Part shown: one piece after another, positions 1 to 8,666 of the stretch
How the letters are laid out: each line of letters starts with the position of its first letter
Position numbering within the stretch: position 1 is the first letter of the stretch
From: Burkholderia sp.
Lineage (GTDB): Bacteria; Pseudomonadota; Gammaproteobacteria; Burkholderiales; Burkholderiaceae
Assembly (NCBI GenBank): GCA_040954445.1
Contig: CP144361.1
Coordinates: forward strand, 930,001 to 994,000
Reading direction: 5' to 3'
Length of the DNA stretch: 64,000 nucleotides
Notes under the pieces: model-generated
The model's input: the letters and a program-made list of their open reading frames with translations, nothing else
Database searches by the model: none
What the model was told of the DNA's origin: nothing
Translations under genes and position numbers: made by a program

Positions 1-958
1 TCGCGCGCATGTTTGGCGCGCTGTTGATCTTGGTGTGCAGCTTCTTGGCGATGTCAAGCGAGACGTGCTTCTCGTAAGTGCCGCCGCTACCGATCGCTCC
101 TGGATCCTCGCCGCCGTGGCCCGGGTCGATCGCCACTGTCAGCAGGCGCACTGTGCCATTCTTGCCGCCCTTGGGGGTGGTGAAGGCGTAGGTGTCGGGC
201 GTGTTGTCGTCATTATCGTTCTGCTGCTTGGCAATCACCAGCGGCTTGACCGTCGGCTTCGGCGCGGTCGGTGCAGCGGGCGAGCAGGGCGACGCAGGCG
301 AACTTTGCACGAAGCGCTGGAAAAACGCGTCGCTGTTGTCGCCGACCGAAGGTGGCGGCGTTCTGGGGCTGTTCAGCGTGCCCTGCGGCTGCTCCTGGGC
401 GTCGTGTACCGCTTCGTTGAAGTGCTTCTCCTTACGCTCGGTCTGCAAGATCAGGTCGGACAGCGGGTCCGGCGCGACGACCGGGTAAAGGTCGAATACC
501 AGCCGGTAGCGATAGGTGCGCACCGGCGGCAGCATGAACATTTGCGGCTTCACCGAGCCCTTCAGATCGAACACCATGCGTACCACGTGCGCCTGGTACT
601 GGCCGACACGCACCGACTGGATCTGCGGATCGTTCGGCACGATCTTCGAGACCAGGTCGCGCAGCACCTGGTCGAGGTCGAGTCCGTCGAGGTCGACCAC
701 CAGCCTGTCGGGGCCTTGCAGTAGTTGTTGCGCAGCCTGCAGCGGCTGGTCTGACTCGATCGTCACGCGTGTGTAGTCGCGCGCGGGCCAGACCCGTACG
801 CCGAGTACAGAGGAAGTCTGCTCCAGGCGCAGAGCGACCAACCCCAGTACCAGTGTTGAAGCACCCGCGCAGAGCAGCTTGCGACGATAGCAGTTGTAAG
901 TCGTGGTGGCGGTCAACTCGATTGATCGGAGTGGTTTGATCAATATCTTTCGAGACAT
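1..958 (-). CDS. amiC: N-acetylmuramoyl-L-alanine amidase AmiC (C-terminus beyond window)
   Basis: Periplasmic amidase that cuts the stem peptide from N-acetylmuramic acid and helps split the septum at division. The minus-strand frame is open from ATG at 958 to the window edge (319 codons seen). The N-terminus has a twin-arginine motif (YRRKLLCAG) followed by a hydrophobic stretch, so Tat export is likely, as known for AmiC. Next comes an AMIN-type domain ([19 protein letters not shown], about residues 55-150), then a low-complexity Pro/Ser/Thr linker. The start of the Amidase_3 catalytic domain follows ([16 protein letters not shown], with the zinc-binding His and Glu regions, then GTYEKHV). 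Its start overlaps the end of tsaE by 19 bp, so the two are co-transcribed. The rest of the catalytic domain lies outside the window. Confidence 0.93.
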   Translation of the reverse strand, partial: MSRKILIKPLRSIELTATTTYNCYRRKLLCAGASTLVLGLVALRLEQTSSVLGVRVWPARDYTRVTIESDQPLQAAQQLLQGPDRLVVDLDGLDLDQVLRDLVSKIVPNDPQIQSVRVGQYQAHVVRMVFDLKGSVKPQMFMLPPVRTYRYRLVFDLYPVVAPDPLSDLILQTERKEKHFNEAVHDAQEQPQGTLNSPRTPPPSVGDNSDAFFQRFVQSSPASPCSPAAPTAPKPTVKPLVIAKQQNDNDDNTPDTYAFTTPKGGKNGTVRLLTVAIDPGHGGEDPGAIGSGGTYEKHVSLDIAKKLHTKINSAPNMRA

Positions 959-1494
959 ACGTTTCCTAAAGCGCTATGCGCTTGCGCGACGAGTCGGCGG
1001 CCTTCGCCGTCGACATTGAGCGCGAACACGAGATCTGGCATGCCGAGCAGGGTGCCTGCCTGCTGCGGCCATTCGACGAGGCAGATCGCGCCGACATTGA
1101 AATATTCGCGCAAGCCAGCGTCCACCCATTCGACCGGATCACTGAATCGGTAGAGATCGAAGTGATGCACCACGAGTTCTCCATCAGCGCGTTCGAGCAC
1201 ATACGGCTCAACCAGTGTGTAGGTGGGGCTCCTGACGCGCCCTGCATGGCCCAGGCCATGCAGGATAGCGCGCACTAGGGTGGTCTTGCCGGTACCGAGC
1301 TCGCCGCGCAGCTGAATTTGGAGCCCTTCGAAGGCGCTCAACGCGAGGCACTCGGCGCGCATTGCGTCAAGTGCCTGGGCGAAACGCAACCCGAAGATGA
1401 CTATCGCGGCCTCGTCGTGGAACGCGAACTGGCGCTCGGTGAGCGGGGCGGACGGGACGATCGCGTGGATTGGATGACTGGGCTGTGCGGGCAT
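940..1494 (-). CDS. tsaE: tRNA threonylcarbamoyladenosine biosynthesis ATPase TsaE
   Basis: P-loop ATPase that works with TsaB and TsaD in making the t6A37 modification of tRNAs that read ANN codons; cytoplasmic. It has 184 residues with Walker [10 protein letters not shown], the family motif [18 protein letters not shown] and the C-terminal ICLVEWP. The length is slightly above the usual 150-170 because of an N-terminal extension of about 20 residues. The ATG at 1494 lies only about 6 bp from an ISx relic, so the native promoter and the usual upstream neighbour are gone. It overlaps amiC downstream. Confidence 0.93.
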   Translation of the reverse strand: MPAQPSHPIHAIVPSAPLTERQFAFHDEAAIVIFGLRFAQALDAMRAECLALSAFEGLQIQLRGELGTGKTTLVRAILHGLGHAGRVRSPTYTLVEPYVLERADGELVVHHFDLYRFSDPVEWVDAGLREYFNVGAICLVEWPQQAGTLLGMPDLVFALNVDGEGRRLVAQAHSALGNVCLERY

Positions 1495-1499
1495 TCTCG

Positions 1500-1706
1500 T
1501 AAGCGTGAGGACGCAATAGCATTGACGGGCATAATTTCAGGCGATACGAACGGATTGCGGACGAGTGAGGTCCACCATGCGGTTGATTACGCCGACGCGA
1601 ACGGCGACCTTGGTCGCGCAACTTGGCTAGAGCGTCACCGTTAGCCACATGCTGGTACGTCATTAGCGCGGCATGCACTTGACCCGTATTCGCGTTGAGC
1701 GCGAGA
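1500..1706 (-). mobile_element. ISx fragment: 3' part of an outer, interrupted copy
   Basis: It matches the 3' end of the IS903-group element in reverse. The outer terminal repeat has been lost beside tsaE. There is an internal deletion: the text jumps from the codons for the transposase C-terminus to the segment reading ACGTCATTAGCGCGGCATGC. It continues on the far side of the inner copy (2844-3441), so it is one half of a split element. Confidence 0.85.
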
Positions 1707-2843
1707 GGCGTTGTTGCATAAATCGAGCGAGATCCGTTGACGTTTACGCGCAACGATCGCGGGGCCAGCCCCCTATCAAGTCAGATTCCAGAGTAACTGC
1801 TTAATTTTTTACAAGAAAATGTGCAAGGACATACACAAGACAGGTGATCCGAAGGCACGCTACCGTGTCAGGAATTGGGCGGCCTATAATGAAGGCCTGA
1901 TCAACCGGGGGAACGTCGGGGGAACGTAACAATATGGATAGATGAAGCCGTCCTTGCCAGAATACCCGATGCCATACCCACACGTCGTCGCCCGTGTCTA
2001 TACGGCGATACGCTGATTCAGACATTACTTGGCGTGAAGACCGTCTATCGACTGACGTTGCGCGCCCTGCAAGGTTTCACCCAAAGTCTTGCGCGATCTG
2101 GCCTTCCCGAGCTTGCCGGTGCCGAATTACACCACGCTCTGTCGACGGGCAAAAACGCTTGATGTCGAACTGCCGATCCTTCGTGACAATGAAAACCGAT
2201 CCATCTGGTTGTCGACAGCACCGGTCTGAAGGTCTATGGAGAAGGTGAATGGAAGGTGCGCCAGCACGGCTACTCGAAGCGGCGCAGGTGGCGTAAAGTC
2301 CATCTCGCGCTCAACGCGAATACAGGTCAAGTGCATGCTGCGCTAATGACGAATCAAAATGTGGCTGACGGTGACGCTCTGGCCAAGTTGCTCGACCAGA
2401 TTCCACGCGAAGAACAAATCGATGTCATCGGCGGTGACGGTGCCTACGACACCAAGCCATGCTATGCGGCCATTGCTGCACGCAGTGCTATTCCTTCGAT
2501 TCCGCCACGCGAGGGTGCCGTTCATTGGCCAGCGGATATGCCCGGTGCGGCGTGGCGTAATGGCGCGGTTGATGCAATTGCCCGTGACGGTCGTCGAGAA
2601 TGGAAGCAACACAGTGGCTACCACCGGCGATCGCTTGCCGAGAATGCGATGTATCGGTTCAAGACCCTCACCGGCAACTGTCTCTGGGCGCCTCACATCG
2701 ACTCGCAGGCGACCGAGGTCTCCATTCGCGTCGGCGTCATCAACCGTATGGCGGACCTCGCTCGTCCGTAATCCGTTCGTATTGCCTAAAATTATGCCCG
2801 TCGATGCTATTGCATCCTCACACTCGATTTATGCAACAACGCC
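1707..2843 (+). mobile_element. ISx copy nested in another ISx; transposase frameshifted
   Basis: Both terminal repeats are present. The transposase gene (start 1819, stop 2771) is broken by several small insertions: a duplicated GGGGGAACGT block near 1920, an extra T near 2083, and two extra A near 2196. The flanks (AGCGCGAGA before, GCGTGAAAT after) are an imperfect, offset match to a 9-bp duplication. It lies within the reversed copy at 1500-3441. Confidence 0.88.
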
Positions 2844-3441
2844 GCGTGAAATAGACTTTACGGCACGTGCGCTACTTCGAGTAGCCGTGCTGGCGCACCC
2901 TTCCATTCACTTTCACCATAGACCTTCAGACTAGTGCTGTCGACCACCAGGTGGATCGGTTCGCTGTCGCAAAAGGATCTGCAGTTCGATATCAAGCGTT
3001 TTGCCCGGCGACAGAGCGTGGTGTAATTCGGCAGCGGCAAGCTCGGGAAGGCCAAATCGCGCAGACTTTGGGTGAAACCTTGCAGGGCGCGCAACGTCCC
3101 CGTCGATAGACGGTCTTCACGCCAAGTAATGCCTGCATCAGGCGTATCGCCGTATAGACACGGGCGACCACGTGTGGGTATGGCATCGGGTATTCTGGCA
3201 AGGACGGCTTCATCTATCCATATTTTTACGTACGTTCCCCCGGTTGATCAGGGCTTCATTATAGGCCGCCCAATTCCTGACACGGTAGCGTGCCTTCGGA
3301 TCACCTGTCTTGTGTATGTCCTTGCACATTTTCTTGTAAAAAATTAAGCAGTTACTCTGGAATCTGACTTGATAGGGGGCTGGCCCCGCGATCGTTGCGC
3401 GTAAACGTCAACGGATCTCGCTCGATTTATGCAACAACGCC
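2844..3441 (-). mobile_element. ISx fragment: 5' part of the outer, interrupted copy
   Basis: It is the reverse-strand 5' part of the element, ending in a complete outer terminal repeat at 3441. It directly abuts the truncated gspG and so marks the insertion point in that gene. Confidence 0.87.
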
Positions 3442-3618
3442 GCCACCGATGTCCTACTTGGTTTCTACGCGCCGTGCTTCGTCCAGGCGGCTGATAAGCT
3501 TCGGCGCAATCAGCGCGGCCAGAATGCCGAGGATCGCGATCACAACCATGATTTCGATCAGCGTGAAGCCGCGTTGGCGACGGCCTGCCGATGAGCGTCG
3601 ATTAATCCACGTTTGCAT
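3442..3618 (-). pseudogene. gspG: Type II secretion major pseudopilin GspG, N-terminal remnant
   Basis: ATG at 3618 is preceded by a good ribosome site (AGAGAGG). It encodes about 54 residues of a prepilin-like protein: a basic leader, the prepilin peptidase site RQRG|FTLIE, a hydrophobic helix (IMVVIAILGILAALIAPK), and the typical GspG continuation RLDEARRVETK-stop-DIG. A TAG at 3454-3456 replaces the usual Gln before DIG, and ISx removes everything after 3442. GspG is the main subunit of the type II secretion pseudopilus, so this locus cannot give a working system. No other gsp gene is recognisable nearby. Confidence 0.88.
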
Positions 3619-3778
3619 GAGTGAAACCTCTCTTTCAATCTCTTCGGGTAGATTCCCCGTCCCGTGAGGCGAGGAACTTCATTTGCTGACCGCCTGCGGC
3701 ACACTGCCAAATCTCGAGCAGTTGCAGAGCGAGTGTACGCTGCGGAAAGCGCGATGTCCGGATGTCGTGGTTCAAACG
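3619..3778 (-). other. Spacer upstream of gspG, possible tail of another gene
   Basis: On the minus strand a frame of about 40 codons ends in a stop just before the gspG ribosome site (ending SRDGESTRRD). It may be the end of the preceding gsp gene, but I do not recognise it. The left boundary is an internal ISx fragment. Confidence 0.3.
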
Positions 3779-3934
3779 GCGTTTTTGCCCGGCGACAGAG
3801 CGTGGTGTAATTCGGCACCGGCAAGCTCAGGAAGGCCAAATCGCGCAGACTTTGGGTAAAACCTTGCAGGGCGCGCAACGTCAGTCGATAAACGGTCTTC
3901 ACGCCAAGTAATGCCTAAATCAGCGTATCGCCGT
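3779..3934 (-). mobile_element. ISx internal fragment, left part of an interrupted copy
   Basis: It corresponds to the middle of the transposase gene in reverse and starts abruptly at 3779. Its last nine bases, TATCGCCGT (3926-3934), recur right after the inner copy (5058-5066): a perfect 9-bp target duplication. Confidence 0.87.
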
Positions 3935-5057
3935 GGCGTTGTTGCATAAATCGAGTGTGAGGACGCAATAGCATCGACGGGCATAATTTCAGGCGATACG
4001 CACGGATTGCGGACGAGCGAGGTCCGTCATACGGTTGATGACGCCGACGCGAATGGAGACCTCGGTCGCCTGCGAGGCGATGTGACGCGCCCAGAGATAG
4101 TTGCCGGTGAGGGTCTTGAACCGATACATCGCATTCTCGGCAAGCGATCGCCGGTGGTAGCCACTGTCTTGCTTCCATTCTCGACGACCGTCACGGGCAA
4201 TTGCATCAACCGCGCCATTACGCCACGCCGCACCGGGCATATCCGCTGGCCAATGAGCGGCACCCTCGCGTGGCGGAATCGAAGGAATAGCACTGCGTGC
4301 AGCAATGGCCGCATGGCATGGCTTGGTGTCGTAGGCACCGTCACCGCCGATGACATCGATTTGTTCTTCGCGTGGAATCTGGTCGAGCAACTTGGCCAGA
4401 GCGTCACCGTCAGCCACATTCTGATTCGTCATTAGTGCGGCATGCACTTGACCTGTATTCGCGTTGAGCGCGAGATGGACTTTACGCCACGTGCGCCGCT
4501 TCGAGTAGCCGTGCTGGCGCACCTTCCATTCACCTTCTCCATAGACCTTCAGACCGGTGCTGTCGACAACCAGATGGATCGGTTCATTGTCACGAAGGAT
4601 CGGCAGTTCGACATCAAGCGTTTTTGCCCGGCGACAGAGCGTGGTGTAATTCGGCACCGGCAAGCTCGGGAAGGCCAAATCGCGCAGACTTTGGGTGAAA
4701 CCTTGCAGGGCGCGCAAGGTCAGTCGATAGACGGTCTTCACGCCAAGTAATGCCTGAATCAGCGTATCGCCGTATACACACGGGCGACCACGTGTGGGTA
4801 TGGCATCGGGCATTCTGGCAAGGACGGCTTCATCTATCCATATTGTTACGTTCCCCCGGCTGATCAGGCCTTCATTATAGGCCGCCCAATTCCTGACACG
4901 GTAGCGTGCCTTCGGCTCACCTTTCTTGTGTATGTCCTTGCGCATTTTCTTGGCAAAAATTAGGCAGTTACTCTGGAATCTGACTTGATAGGAGGCTGGC
5001 CCCGCGACCATTGCGCGTAAACGTCAACGGATCTCGCTCGATTTATGCAACAACGCC
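3935..5057 (-). mobile_element. ISx, complete copy with perfect 9-bp duplication
   Basis: It is 1123 bp with intact terminal repeats at both ends, flanked by TATCGCCGT on each side. It was inserted into an older ISx copy in the same orientation (3779-3934 plus 5058-5351). The terminal sequence and the 9-bp duplication match the IS903 group of the IS5 family (IS903 itself begins GGCTTTGTTGAATAAATC). Confidence 0.95.
3989..4945 (-). CDS. ISx transposase (IS5 family, IS903 group), intact
   Basis: 318-residue DDE transposase that catalyses cut-and-paste or replicative movement of ISx by binding its terminal repeats. The N-terminal part (RNWAAYNEGL, NVTIWIDEAVL) matches IS903-type DUF4372/DDE_Tnp_1 proteins. 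The catalytic triad is visible: Asp in LVVDSTGLK, Asp in IGGDGAYDT, and Glu in RRSLAENAMYRFK. I chose ATG at 4945 (MRKDIHKKGE). An in-frame extension to 5011 reads through the terminal region and is probably not native. This copy carries the variants GLISRG, ARMPDAIP and RPCVYGD, shared with the intact copies at 7654 and 18912. Confidence 0.95.
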   Translation of the reverse strand: MRKDIHKKGEPKARYRVRNWAAYNEGLISRGNVTIWIDEAVLARMPDAIPTRGRPCVYGDTLIQALLGVKTVYRLTLRALQGFTQSLRDLAFPSLPVPNYTTLCRRAKTLDVELPILRDNEPIHLVVDSTGLKVYGEGEWKVRQHGYSKRRTWRKVHLALNANTGQVHAALMTNQNVADGDALAKLLDQIPREEQIDVIGGDGAYDTKPCHAAIAARSAIPSIPPREGAAHWPADMPGAAWRNGAVDAIARDGRREWKQDSGYHRRSLAENAMYRFKTLTGNYLWARHIASQATEVSIRVGVINRMTDLARPQSVRIA

Positions 5058-5351
5058 TATCGCCGTATAGACACAGGCGACCACGTGTGGGTATGGCATC
5101 GGGTATTCTGGCAAGGACGGCTTCATCTATCCATATATTACGTTCCCCCGGTTGATCAGGCCTTCTACAGGCCGCCCAATTCCTGACACGGTAGCGTGCC
5201 TTCTGCTCACCTTTCTTGTGTATGTCCTTGCGCATTTTCTTGGCAAAAAATTAGGTAGTTACTCTGGAATCTGACTTAATGACAGGAGACTGGCCCCGCG
5301 ACCGTTGCGCGTAAACGTCAACGGATCTCGCTCGATTTATGCAACAACGCC
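5058..5351 (-). mobile_element. ISx fragment, right part of interrupted copy
   Basis: It is the reverse-strand 5' end of the outer element, beginning with the second TATCGCCGT and ending in a full terminal repeat at 5351. It is more diverged than the inner copy (lost bases near 5147 and 5166), so the outer copy is older. Confidence 0.85.
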
Positions 5352-5538
5352 GGTTCAAGGCCCTCACCGGCAACTGTCTCTGGGCGCGTCACATCGACTC
5401 GCAGGCGACCGAGGTCTCCGTTCGCGCCGGCGTCATCAACCGTATGGCGGACCTCGCTCGTCCGCAATCCGTTCGTATCGCCTGAAATTATCCCGTCGAT
5501 GCTATTGCGTCATCACACTCGATTTATGCAACAACGCC
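5352..5538 (+). mobile_element. ISx 3'-end fragment
   Basis: It covers the last roughly 45 transposase codons and the right terminal repeat, in plus orientation, joined directly to the tip of the preceding copy. It ends 4 bp from the stop codon of the methyltransferase gene. Confidence 0.85.
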
Positions 5539-5542
5539 TCTC

Positions 5543-6745
5543 CTAAAGCGCGTGCGAGCGTTCGCCGCGCGAGAAGACTGAGAGGCCGCCGTCAATGCCG
5601 CGCCCGAACGCGATCACCTTGAACAGCTCCCCCATCTCTGATTCCGCGATCAGCTTCTGCGCCGCGTTGGCGACCGGCAGGAAGCGTGCGTCGTCGGCTG
5701 GATCAATGCCGGCCAGCACCTCGGTGATGCCGGCATTGATCAGGAAGCGCCCTTGCGAGATATAGCCGAGTAGCTCGGCACCGGTCGCCACGGCGGCCTC
5801 GTGGATGCCGGAGAACTCGACGTGTGCGGTGATGTCCTGCAGGCCCGGCCAGACGAAGGGATCGCCATGCGCGCGGTGCCGATAGTGGCACATCAGGGTG
5901 CCCTCGGCACGCTGCGGGTGGTAGTACTCGCCGGCCGGGAAGCCGTAGTCGATGAAGAAAGCCGCGCCGCGCACGAGCATGCGGCAGACGGTGCCCGTGA
6001 AAGCGCGCGCAGCCTCGTGGATCTCGCTCAGATAGCCTTCCGGAAGTGCGAGCGCGTCGAGCGCCGCCAGCGCAGGGATGTCGACGGCAGCTTGTAGGGG
6101 GCGATCCTCGAAAACGAAGGCGCGCGCCGCGTCGAGTGCCACGCCGCGCTCATGCCAGCCCGTTTCGCCGCGCAGTACCAGCCGTACTGGCAGTGCGTCG
6201 AGCACTTCGTTGCCGACCACGACGCCCTCAAAGCGCACCGGCAGTACGTCGAGCCAGTGCACCCGGCTCGCCAGCGGCGCCGGAAGCTCTTTCACCAGAG
6301 TAGCACGCTGGCGCTCGCGCAGCTCGCCCGACAGCTCGACGATTTCGTAGCGCGCGGATGCCGCGCCCAGCGCATCGAGCGCGGTCAGCAGCCCGACCGC
6401 CAGCTTTCCAGTTCCGGCACCGAACTCCATCAGCCTCTGCGTTCCGCTCGCCTCGAGCGCTTCGGCCAGCGGCCGCGCCAGAGTCTGCGCGAACAGGGGC
6501 GAAAGCTCCGGGGCCGTAACGAAATCGCTGCCATCGTCGCCGCGCCTGCCGAACTTGCGTGCACCGCCGCTGTAGTAGCCCAGGCCCGGCGCATAGAGTG
6601 CGCGCTCCATGAAGCGCGAAAACGGCACCCACCCGCGCGAGGCCGCGATCTCGGCGCGTAGCGAGGCGGACAGCGTTTCCGACTGTGCGAGCGCAGCCGG
6701 GCCGGGAACGGGTAGACTGATGAGTTTGTGAGCTTTCCGGTTCAT
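5543..6745 (-). CDS. SAM-dependent methyltransferase, MidA/NDUFAF7 family
   Basis: A 400-residue class I SAM-dependent methyltransferase of the COG1565 (MidA) family. The mitochondrial member NDUFAF7 methylates an Arg in complex I; the role of bacterial members is not settled. Visible marks are the family N-terminus (GWVPFSRFMERALYAPGLGYY, quoted in two overlapping parts: GWVPFSRFMERAL and YAPGLGYYSGG), DFVTAPELSPLFAQ, the SAM-binding LMEFGAGTGKLA, VVVGNEVLDALPV, and FFIDYGFPAGEYYHPQR. I chose ATG at 6745 (MNRKAHK); a longer frame runs upstream into ISx. The gene is divergent from the SDR gene whose ATG lies at 6759, and this spacing looks ancestral. The stop at 5543 is 4 bp from an ISx end. 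Confidence 0.88.
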   Translation of the reverse strand: MNRKAHKLISLPVPGPAALAQSETLSASLRAEIAASRGWVPFSRFMERALYAPGLGYYSGGARKFGRRGDDGSDFVTAPELSPLFAQTLARPLAEALEASGTQRLMEFGAGTGKLAVGLLTALDALGAASARYEIVELSGELRERQRATLVKELPAPLASRVHWLDVLPVRFEGVVVGNEVLDALPVRLVLRGETGWHERGVALDAARAFVFEDRPLQAAVDIPALAALDALALPEGYLSEIHEAARAFTGTVCRMLVRGAAFFIDYGFPAGEYYHPQRAEGTLMCHYRHRAHGDPFVWPGLQDITAHVEFSGIHEAAVATGAELLGYISQGRFLINAGITEVLAGIDPADDARFLPVANAAQKLIAESEMGELFKVIAFGRGIDGGLSVFSRGERSHAL

Positions 6746-6774
6746 CCCGGCATTGTAAATGATAGATTCCGCCG

Positions 6775-7541
6775 GGCGTTGTTGCATACATCGAGCGCGA
6801 TCCGTTGACGTTGACGCGCAACGGTCACGGGGCCAGCCTCCTATCAAGTCAGATTCCAGAGTAACTGCCTATTTTTTGCCAAGAAAATGTGCAAGGACAT
6901 ACACAAGACAGGTGAGCCGAAGGCACGCTACCGTGTCAGGAATTGGGCGGCCTATAATATGAAGGCCTGATCAACCGGGGGAACGTAACAATATGGATAG
7001 ATGAAGCCGTCCTTGCCAGAATACCCGATGCCATACCCACACGTGGTCGCCCGTGTCTATACGGCGATAGGCTGATTCAGACATTACTTGGCGTGAAGAC
7101 CGTCTATCGACTAACGTTGCGCGCCCTGCAAGGTTTCACCCAAAGTCTGCGCGATTTGGCCTTCCCGAGCTTGCCGGTGCCGAATTACACCACGCTCTGT
7201 CGCCGGGCAAAAACGCTTGCTGTCGAACTGCCGATCCTTCGTGACAATGAACCAATCCATCTGGTTGTCGACAGCACCGGTCTGAAGGTCTATGGAGAAG
7301 GTGAATGGAAGGTGCGCCAGCACGGCTACTCGAAGCGGCGCACGTGGCGTAAAGTCCATCTCGCGCTCAACGCGAATACGGGTCAAGTGCATGCCGCGCT
7401 AATGACGAATCAGAATGTGGCTGACGGTGACGCTCTCGCCAAGTTGCTCGACCAGATTCCACGCGAAGAACAAATCGATGTCATCGGCGGTGATGGTGCC
7501 TACGACACCAAGCCATGCCATGCGGCCATTGCTGCACGCAG
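6775..7541 (+). mobile_element. ISx 5' fragment, first half of a collapsed tandem
   Basis: It begins with a complete terminal repeat right after ATTCCGCCG (6766-6774) and stops inside the transposase gene where the next copy starts. The same nine bases follow the end of the next copy (8667-8675). The left end of this fragment and the right end of the next copy therefore bound one original insertion. The ATG start of the SDR gene (6759) lies just outside. Confidence 0.93.
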
Positions 7542-8666
7542 GGCGTTGTTGCATAAATCGAGCGAGATCCGTTGACGTTTACGCGCAATGGTCGCGGGGC
7601 CAGCCTCCTATCAAGTCAGATTCCAGAGTAACTGCCTAATTTTTGCCAAGAAAATGCGCAAGGACATACACAAGAAAGGTGAGCCGAAGGCACGCTACCG
7701 TGTCAGGAATTGGGCGGCCTATAATGAAGGCCTGATCAGCCGGGGGAACGTAACAATATGGATAGATGAAGCCGTCCTTGCCAGAATGCCCGATGCCATA
7801 CCCACACGTGGTCGCCCGTGTGTATACGGCGATACGCTGATTCAGGCATTACTTGGCGTGAAGACCGTCTATCGACTGACCTTGCGCGCCCTGCAAGGTT
7901 TCACCCAAAGTCTGCGCGATTTGGCCTTCCCGAGCTTGCCGGTGCCGAATTACACCACGCTCTGTCGCCGGGCAAAAACGCTTGATGTCGAAATGCCGAT
8001 CCTTCGTGACAATGAACCGATCCATCTGGTTGTCGACAGCACCGGTCTGAAGGTCTATGGAGAAGGTGAATGGAAGGTGCGCCAGCACGGCTACTCGAAG
8101 CGGCGCACGTGGCGTAAAGTCCATCTCGCGCTCAACGCGAATACAGGTCAAGTGCATGCCGCGCTAATGACGAATCAGAATGTGGCTGACGGTGACGCTC
8201 TGGCCAAGTTGCTCGACCAGATTCCACGCGAAGAACAAATCGATGTCATCGGCGGTGATGGTGCCTACGACACAAAGCCATGCCATGCGGCCATTGCTGC
8301 ACGCAGTGCTATTCCTTCGATTCTGCCACGCGAGAGTGCCGTTCATTGGCCAGCGGATATGCCCGGTGCGGCGTGGCGTAATGGCGCGGTTGATGCAATT
8401 GCCCGTGACGGTCGTCGAGAGTGGAAGCAAGACAGTGGCTACCACCGGCGATCGCTTGCCGAGAATGCGATGTATCGGTTCAAGACCCTCACCGGCAACT
8501 GTCTCTGGCCGCGTCACATCGAGGCGCAGGAGGCGACCGAGGTCTCCATTCGCGTCGGGGTCATCAACCGTATGGCGGACCTCGCTCGTCCGCAATCCGT
8601 TCATATCGCCTGAAATTATCCCATCGATGCTATTGCATCCTCACACTCGATTTATGCAACAACGCC
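7542..8666 (+). mobile_element. ISx, complete copy, second half of collapsed tandem
   Basis: 1125 bp with both ends intact. It sits in the preceding copy, and the right part of that copy is missing. The shared outer duplication ATTCCGCCG suggests insertion into the first copy followed by recombination between the two direct 3' regions. Confidence 0.93.
7654..8613 (+). CDS. ISx transposase, intact
   Basis: 319 residues with all three catalytic acidic residues (VDSTGLK, GGDGAYD, LAENAMYRFK). It has one extra residue near the C-terminus (HIEAQEATEVS). It shares the GLISRG/ARMPDAIP/RPCVYGD variants with the copies at 3989-4945 and 18912-19868, so it belongs to the recently amplified group. Confidence 0.94.
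   Translation: MRKDIHKKGEPKARYRVRNWAAYNEGLISRGNVTIWIDEAVLARMPDAIPTRGRPCVYGDTLIQALLGVKTVYRLTLRALQGFTQSLRDLAFPSLPVPNYTTLCRRAKTLDVEMPILRDNEPIHLVVDSTGLKVYGEGEWKVRQHGYSKRRTWRKVHLALNANTGQVHAALMTNQNVADGDALAKLLDQIPREEQIDVIGGDGAYDTKPCHAAIAARSAIPSILPRESAVHWPADMPGAAWRNGAVDAIARDGRREWKQDSGYHRRSLAENAMYRFKTLTGNCLWPRHIEAQEATEVSIRVGVINRMADLARPQSVHIA

Noticed and set aside
35..724. Plus-strand frame of 229 codons at the window start
   Set aside because: It is antisense to amiC, whose minus-strand frame has clear AMIN and amidase motifs.
2358..2771. Functional transposase from the second half of the 1707-2843 copy
   Set aside because: It lacks the N-terminal DNA-binding part and first catalytic Asp because of upstream frameshifts.
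4007..4435. Long open frames (100-180 aa) antisense to every ISx transposase, repeated across the window
   Set aside because: They are reverse-strand shadows of the GC-rich transposase gene: they move with each copy, have no ribosome site, and match nothing I recognise.
4946..5011. N-terminal extension of the ISx transposase (starting MVAGPASYQV)
   Set aside because: It reads through the leader next to the terminal repeat and exists only in copies with one base change. Most copies have a stop or no ATG there, so MRKDIHK or MCKDIHK is the true start.
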